From NCBI RefSeq assembly GCF_002078875.1, contig NC_034409.1:16159111-16223110 (forward strand): 64,000 nt of DNA, read 5' to 3'. Source of the stretch: Numida meleagris (lineage: Eukaryota > Chordata > Aves > Galliformes > Numididae). Below the pieces are notes generated by a model. That model ran no database searches. It saw nothing but the letters and a program-made list of their open reading frames with translations, and was not told where the DNA came from. Of the stretch, positions 57,633 to 64,000 are shown piece after piece. The number at the start of each line of letters is the position of its first letter. The first letter of the stretch is position 1. The position numbers and the translations under genes were made by a program.

Positions 57633-60600
57633 CTCTGTAAATTCATCAGATACATATGAATAGTCCTAGAGAAAACTCTGAATAAACAGCAAAGTGAGAA
57701 ATTAAAACAGCTGCTTGAAAGAGCTTCAGATGTGATTAGCAGCTGGAGAACGTGCCTAACAATATCGAGTTTTAAGACATTATATGATTAGCTGCATCAA
57801 AAAGGACAGAGAGATGGCAGTGTCTAAGTACCTCTCAGGAAAAATATATTTTGTACCCAAGAGCTCCTTAAGCACAGGAAGGTCTGTGAACAACCAGTGC
57901 CCTGAACTAATGCTAGGCAAGTTCAGACAGAAAACAGAACTCATAACTTCAATGTTGGCAGTGATTATCTCTCACAACACATTATCAAAGGAAGTGCTGA
58001 GTGGTTCAGCTCATAATATTTATCTGGAAGGGAGCATTTTAGCCACAGTTACAGCTCCACACAAATGGACACTAGGTGAAATTTCACAGACTGAAAGAGG
58101 TAATCACTGTTGTGAGCTTGAGATCTACAAACATAACTTAAGACAAAACACAGAACATTCTGCTCTACAGGAAGAAAAATGCAGGTAAAAAATAAAAGGC
58201 TTATAGGCAAGCACCTCATCTTTTTCCTCCTTTTCTGAATAAATTTGGTTCAATTTATGTTGGCTGTTTCACCTATAGAGATTATTCTCCTGCTTTCTAT
58301 CTCCAAAGTCATTTCATGATGTAAAAACCTTCTTGATAACCTTTTTTAATTGGAAGAGAATTGAATATACACAAATGCATACAAAATATTTTGCAGTAAA
58401 AAGAAAAAAAAAAAAGAGTCCAGATCTTTACTGCATAGTTTGGATATAATTGGTTTGTTGTTAATTGCAAACTGATTGGTTTACAAACTGAATGACTCAC
58501 TGTGTGACATGGCAGCAGGCGTATATGCCAGAATGGCTTTCATGTGAAAAAAACAACCACCATAATTCAGAGACAGTTTTGCTCAGAATGCTTTTCCAGC
58601 TACTTCCTTGTACTACATGAAAAAGAGAAATGGATGCTGGCAGTCCAGGGCCAAGCTTGGAGCTGAAGCCATCTTCATGAGGTCACATCTGGTTTGCACA
58701 GAGCTCTGCTGCTTAGACCTGCAGGTAGAGGATGCATCCATCTTTAAGTCATGACAGGCAGCTGAGGGGCTGTGGCACTTCTCTTGCCTTGGGTCCATGA
58801 GCACACACCTATGAAGGCTGTAAAATACTCACAGCAGAATGAGAACCATCACTGGTTCCTATACATTGAATTTCTTCCCATCCTTCCCAATTTTCCTGTG
58901 TCATGTAAGCACTCATCTGTCAGCTTCATTGAAGATCTCTAGTGAGAGCCCAGTAAATTCTCTGTACAGCTCCAGAGAGCTGCAGAATCGAATGGTTAGA
59001 GTCCTTCGTTAGGAACCTACCTCCATGAGATCACCACAGGCTCTGATTCACAATGTAATCTATTTTCTGCTAATAATGAGATGAACTGAAGTAACTGCAG
59101 AGAAATTCAATTAGTATTGTAGCTAATAAAAATGATCGTTGTGATAGAAAAATGATTCATAACTGCAGAATGTGCTTCTGCATGTTTTTCATTCCTTAGC
59201 CTGCACTAACTCTTGTAATTTAATATATCCCCGCACTTCCGAACCACACATGGCTTCCCGCTCAGTAGCAGCCATGGTTTGTCTCCACACTAGAGTGTTT
59301 TTTTCAGCACTACTTCCCATGGTCAGCTCCTTCTTCCATCAAGGGCAGTGGTGTAAGACAGGACTCCAACATACGCTCTGTTTTTGAAGTACTGTCATCT
59401 GCTTCTGCACACAGCAAAGTCCATAGAAGAGGATACCTAACAGTCAATTGCAACTTTTCTACAGCCATAATTCCCATGCTGCTAACCAGGCAACAGCCAT
59501 GGTGGGTGTTTCAGCCATCCGACTTTCACAGAACCACAGATGTCAACTGTCATCTGTGTGATAGTGTTGTTCTAGTTTTTTACTCTGCAAAACAGACTAT
59601 AACCTGCTAATGAAAGATGCTGAAATACCTTAACGAGGGGATTTTCACACAGGCACTGATAGTGCTCAGTGGACGTGGAAGAGTAGCGTGTAATTGGCTC
59701 TTGTGAATCTGAAAGGCTCTTTCTCTCTTCGTGTCTTTTAGAAATTATACTGTGCTCTGGTTGTAATTATCTTTCACCTCTGTTGGCAGAAAGAATCACT
59801 TTGTATTTCAAATTGTTTTTCATATTTCTATTTCTGTAATTAAAATCCCACTATATTACATAAGCTTAATACAAGATAATTGGAAACAAACTCAGAATTT
59901 TCAACTAGATGAAGAGAAGCACACTTCCTTTTGAAGTGTGCAATGTCAAAGGGACAGATCCTTCTCCCTCCTCCTGATCCTTCTGAATTTGCCAGAAATG
60001 TTGCTGCAAGCTTTATAGAAGTTATGGTAAATCCCACTGACTTCAGTAATTGAGAGCTGGAACAGGAAATGTTGTATTTAGGAGTGGAATTTTGCTCCAA
60101 AAATGTTTTCCCAATAATCCTGGTAATGCTTTTACTGATACAATTTGAAGGTTCCGTTATTTAAGCACAATAACACATGCCAGCATAAACACTTAGCAGT
60201 TGATGACACAAAACTGCTGCTGCAAATACATTAACATTATTATTTTTCTGTCATGTAAAATTCAGACTGGAAAGAATGACAAGAACCTGCAAGTAGATTC
60301 TGGCCTTGCAGCAATGAGCTTGAACAACCACCAAACACTAAGTAGCATCTTCTGACTTAATTTGATTAACAATTTGCACGTGTTTTGACTACTACAAAGT
60401 AGACTGTAAAAAAAAGCTGCTTGTAGTATAGTTAATCTCTGGCATAACCAACAGGAGCCTGATAGGAAGGATTAGAACAAAAATGACTTATTGTTGTCCA
60501 TTAATAATTCATACTCTTTTATCTGTATGTGACTGCTAAATGGAAATAAAATAATTGGCTGAAAATGTGTCAAATATAAAACTTGGTGCAGAGCACACTT

Positions 60601-61307
60601 ATGTATCCCATTCCCCAAATTTTCAGTTGCTCTACGAGATGAGCTCTTTCTACTTGGAAGTGCACGGCCACGTATAGAAGAAAACATAGACATAAGGTAA
60701 CAGCTGCAGTAACAGCACGATTTTTTCCTTAATCTTTTCTGATAAATCTCAACCTATCTGAATCAAGTTATACTGTTCTACAGGGCAGAAGTATGAAGAC
60801 ATTCCTAAAAGGTACATCTTTTTAATGATTACATGAATACTACTAAAATTTAAACGTCCACCAATATTGTAGAAATTCTTATTTCAGCTTGAAGTGCAGA
60901 TACTGACCCAGGTTTTTAAATTACAGGAATAAAAGCCTATAATCTCCATACATACATGAAAGAACACAGGGGGCCAAGGGAGAAGGGGAGCCTCAAAAAC
61001 TCAGTCTGAGAAACAGCCCCTGGTCTCGTCTTGGTGATGGACAGTCAAGTGTCTGAGAGCTGGCTACTGCAGGGACCAGGAGGTCCACACTAGCTGATAG
61101 GCAGTCAGGGGCTCCAGGGGCCATCTATGGGGTGGATGGTGTGTCCAAGCCCTGTTACTGGAGGCATCACAGAGCCCAAACCAGGAATGAGTATTGCTTC
61201 CTCCACTCTTGGACTCCCAGAGGGGATGGCAGGGAGTTAACACAATGATTAAATATGTTGCAAAACCCAAAGCCTTGATCCTTCCAGGGGATACCCAGCT
61301 ATGTATT

Positions 61308-61844
61308 TGTCAATAGTTTATGGGCCTGTTAGGCCTGGTTCCATGACTAATGGGGGGGGGGGGACCCACAGACCCACACCCTGGGAAAGGGAGAAAAGGG
61401 GAAAAGGTAGGGAGATAGATAGGCCTAAAAACAAAACAGCGGCAGTGATCTGAGGAGGAAAGCTAGTTTACTAAATAAGAAATCGGAATGCAAAATAACA
61501 CAATATAATAGAATACAATTGGAATTGAAGCTAATAAATAAAATGAGAGTGTCCAAAAAAAACTGAAGGCCTTACTCTAATGCTGAAGGTGAGATGGTTA
61601 GGGAGCGCGCACCTCAGATGAGCAGAAAGGGAAAAGGGAGGCGTCTCATGGTATGTCAACAGTTTTATCTTTCCCTCTGAATGAAAAAGGGAAACAGAAC
61701 AATGCAAAATCCTCTGGGAAATGTAGTTCTTCTTCTCTTCTGAGAACCAGGTACCCAGAACTATCCACGATCCATGGAACTGGAGCATTAAATCTTTAAC
61801 TCTCAGTGCACTAGATGATGTTATGATGTGGAATACCGATAACA
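61308..61844 (-). mobile_element. probable endogenous retrovirus LTR (solo or 5' LTR)
   Basis: Read on the minus strand it starts TGTTATCGGTATTCC and ends AAACTATTGACA, giving short imperfect inverted termini (TGTTATCGGTAT against TGTCAATAGTTT) with TG...CA ends. The length of about 537 bp suits an LTR. The end resembles the AAACCATGACA terminus of avian ERVL-type LTRs as I remember them. The pyrimidine-rich stretch just inside that end (CTATCTATCTCCCTACC, then a C12 run) also fits avian LTRs. No 5-bp target duplication is visible (GTATT left, AAAAT right), and no certain primer-binding site. No retroviral protein is encoded here. Confidence 0.5.
61352..61363 (+). repeat. G12 homopolymer
   Basis: Twelve consecutive G inside the candidate LTR, reading as C12 on the element's own strand. 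Likely length-variable and prone to sequencing error. Confidence 0.9.
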
Positions 61845-64000
61845 AAAATCATAAAACCATGAATTTTATTTTCAAAGAAACATGGCAAAATATTCCCTAA
61901 GACACTCTCAGATGTGAACAACTCTGTCCCCATTTTTGTTGCTGAAATTGAGTGTCAAGCAGGCACGTGTGGCCAGGGAAGGATGTCAGTGGTAGCCCAT
62001 CACAGAGGCTGTGAGGGTGGCTGCCCCATGAAGATGCCAGCCGGACTGCTGCAAGCTCTGGCAGCCAACTGGAGGTGCAGACAAGGGAGAGTGCCCGGGG
62101 CTGGACCAAGCACTCTTTTCTCCCAAACTAGTCCTTACCTCCACTGGTGAGGCTGAGCTGTTGACTGAGGCTGCAGGGAAAAGCTTTCATGATGGCACTG
62201 GAGAACCACAGCAAGCTATTTCCACTGAATCTTTGCTGTGCTTCTCCAGTGTGTGTCTCCAAAGGCGTCTCACCTCTTGCTTTACATATTAAAGTATGTG
62301 TTGCCCTTTTCTGTATCTGCCAGTAGGCAAACAGGTATTATCACTGAGATTGAAGGCAGCACTTATTTGCAGAATAATCACTTCAGGTTGCATTTGAAGT
62401 GGTCCCTTTTCCTCCTTACCATGATTTTCTCTGTTTAGTTTTGCTTGAAGCATTTTCTAACAGGCTTCTTCAGCTCGCCCTGCGCTCCCTGCTGTCACGT
62501 GGGCAGGCAGGGCCACTGCTGCTATTTGACTGCACATCCACAGCTCTTTCCAAAAGATTGTTGCAGGCCCTGGGCACACCAATTTCTCAGCATATGTTTA
62601 GCTCTAAACTTGTAAGCTTTACTGCAGTCATATTTAGAGACTTTTAGGCCCCTATCATCCCTACCTCATCTGTGAGCTCTGTGCCAAAGCTCTAAATACA
62701 ATTTTAAGAAACCTTTGAAAAAGCCCACAGTCATAGGATGATGCAGAGAGGCCTTAACCACCTCCACCCTTTCTGCTACTTTGAAGAGAGCCAGCACAGA
62801 CTCTCACAGTACTGAATTTGTGGGTGTTTCCATGCTCTTAGTTTTTCTGGGGCCAGACATTCAAGTCAGACTTTAACTTTATGCGTATAAACCCTCAGGT
62901 GCATGGGGCATTTTACTGATGGAAACCTAAGGTAGCTTCAGTAATTCCAGGGTCAGTGGCAACCATGCATGCTGTAGGAGCCATTTTAACTTGTGTGTTT
63001 CAGTGTAGTCCTTTGGTCTATCTGTGCCTTAATTCATTAAATCTGCAATACTTATTTCCAAACTTCACTTTCCATTCTGTTTAGAAATCTATAAAGGATT
63101 AAAAATGACACTAGCCAAAACCTGCACTTAAACTGTTGTTTTCAAGAATATGTTCTTTTCTTTAAATGTATTATTCAAACTCAACCTTCAGTTGCTTTGC
63201 TGTTTTGGAAGTGCTGCAAAATGGAGAGCATATTTCTGAAGATTAGATTTAGCTTTTGGTACTTCTTTGTATGAGAGTGGATTAATTAAGGTACAGAAAA
63301 AATAAGTGGTTTTAAAATTTATATCATTCTTTTTTCTATTTTGCATTTTTAGAAAGGAGACAGACTTTAGAGAGCTTAAACTAATACCTTGATCCAAAGT
63401 AGAAATGCAAAAATCTCATGAAATTTGCAGAAATATTCTAGATAGCAAATACAAGTAGATAAGATAAATGTGCAAGAAAGCCTGGCTTACTGATAACTTC
63501 CTGAAACTCAGTCACTCCTTGTCAAGTTTATACATCAAAAAGTTGATGTTCAAGAGATCTTAATCACCTGCTATTCTAAGAGGAAATGAGGCTGCTTTGT
63601 AGGAGGTAATACATAATTATTTTTATTTCCTGATAAAATTATCTTAACCACCCAGTATATATGGCAAGATCGCTTTTGAAATTGCTCAGATATTCACATT
63701 AGTAAATTTGATCCTTGCACTGGGCTTTTCTATATCCTTTTAATATCCTTCCACTTCCCCATTTATTCCAGTTTCTCTGGTATGCTTTTCATAAGTATTA
63801 TATATTCTAGTATGAGGCTTTATAAATACTTGGACTCTATTCATTTGCAAAGTGATATTTTAGCCTGTATTTTCTCCTATGTTACAAGAAACATACCATT
63901 CTATTGAAAAGCAAGCTAGAATGTATGAGAAGCAGAAGTGTGGGTAGTCTGGCTTAATCTGAGGGTTGGCAGCTGAATATCATGGGGGAATTATTCAATG
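61845..64000. other. intergenic sequence to the window end
   Basis: No gene, RNA or transposon recognised. Frames of 60-82 codons are unremarkable. Confidence 0.45.

Larger units (their letters stand above)
52191..61307. other. intergenic sequence without recognised gene
   Basis: No known domain or transposon was recognised over about 9 kb. It has a 134-codon frame at 57784-58188, an (AAC)n run at 55197-55214 and a (GTTT)n run at 57614-57632. The GC-richer block at 60960-61307 adjoins the LTR below and could be part of the same element. Confidence 0.45.

Noticed and set aside
58978..59045. Possible CR1 3' tail (CAGAATCGAATGGTTAGAGT)
   Set aside because: Only about 20 bp resembles the CR1 tail and the following sequence does not continue the match.
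1..64000. tRNA, rRNA, snRNA genes or a CRISPR array
   Set aside because: No A/B-box pairs, snRNA signature starts or regularly spaced repeats were seen on either strand.

Overview
This is AT-rich vertebrate nuclear DNA, almost certainly from a galliform bird and probably chicken. Eleven recognisable CR1 LINE fragments are present, several ending in the avian ATTCTATG-type 8-bp tail. Two relics of the avian mariner family carry the end CTCCAAAAGTAATGCCTCC. There are no tight operons, no tRNA or rRNA genes and no CRISPR array.

One protein-coding gene is supported: the 3' end of a plus-strand gene that I read as TBC1D22A, a TBC-domain RabGAP-like protein. Its penultimate coding exon lies at 423-518 and its last coding exon at 33843-33971. 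Both are phase 0 with good splice sites, and they are separated by a 33.3-kb intron. Together they encode the C-terminal 74 residues. A 3' UTR follows and may reach about 36,990, where a strong AATAAA follows two Pumilio-type sites. The intron holds CR1 fragments on both strands, a mariner copy split by a CR1, a decayed mariner with transposase remnants, an 18-bp tandem pair, a 74-bp-period duplication, a strong palindrome and two G-quadruplex motifs.

From about 37 kb to the end I see no convincing gene. Downstream of TBC1D22A in mammals lies a large gene-poor interval, and this region looks the same. It contains four or five transposon relics: a 620-bp CR1 on the minus strand, two same-family CR1s 0.9 kb apart, and a probable minus-strand LTR at 61.3-61.8 kb. 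It also holds a few compact CpG- or motif-rich patches that may be regulatory. Nearly all open frames of 60-150 codons here lack recognisable domains and behave like chance ORFs or transposon-derived frames.

I found no undescribed multi-gene system. The notable items are structural: nested transposons, decayed transposases, palindromes, quadruplex motifs, 3' UTR elements and a candidate LTR.
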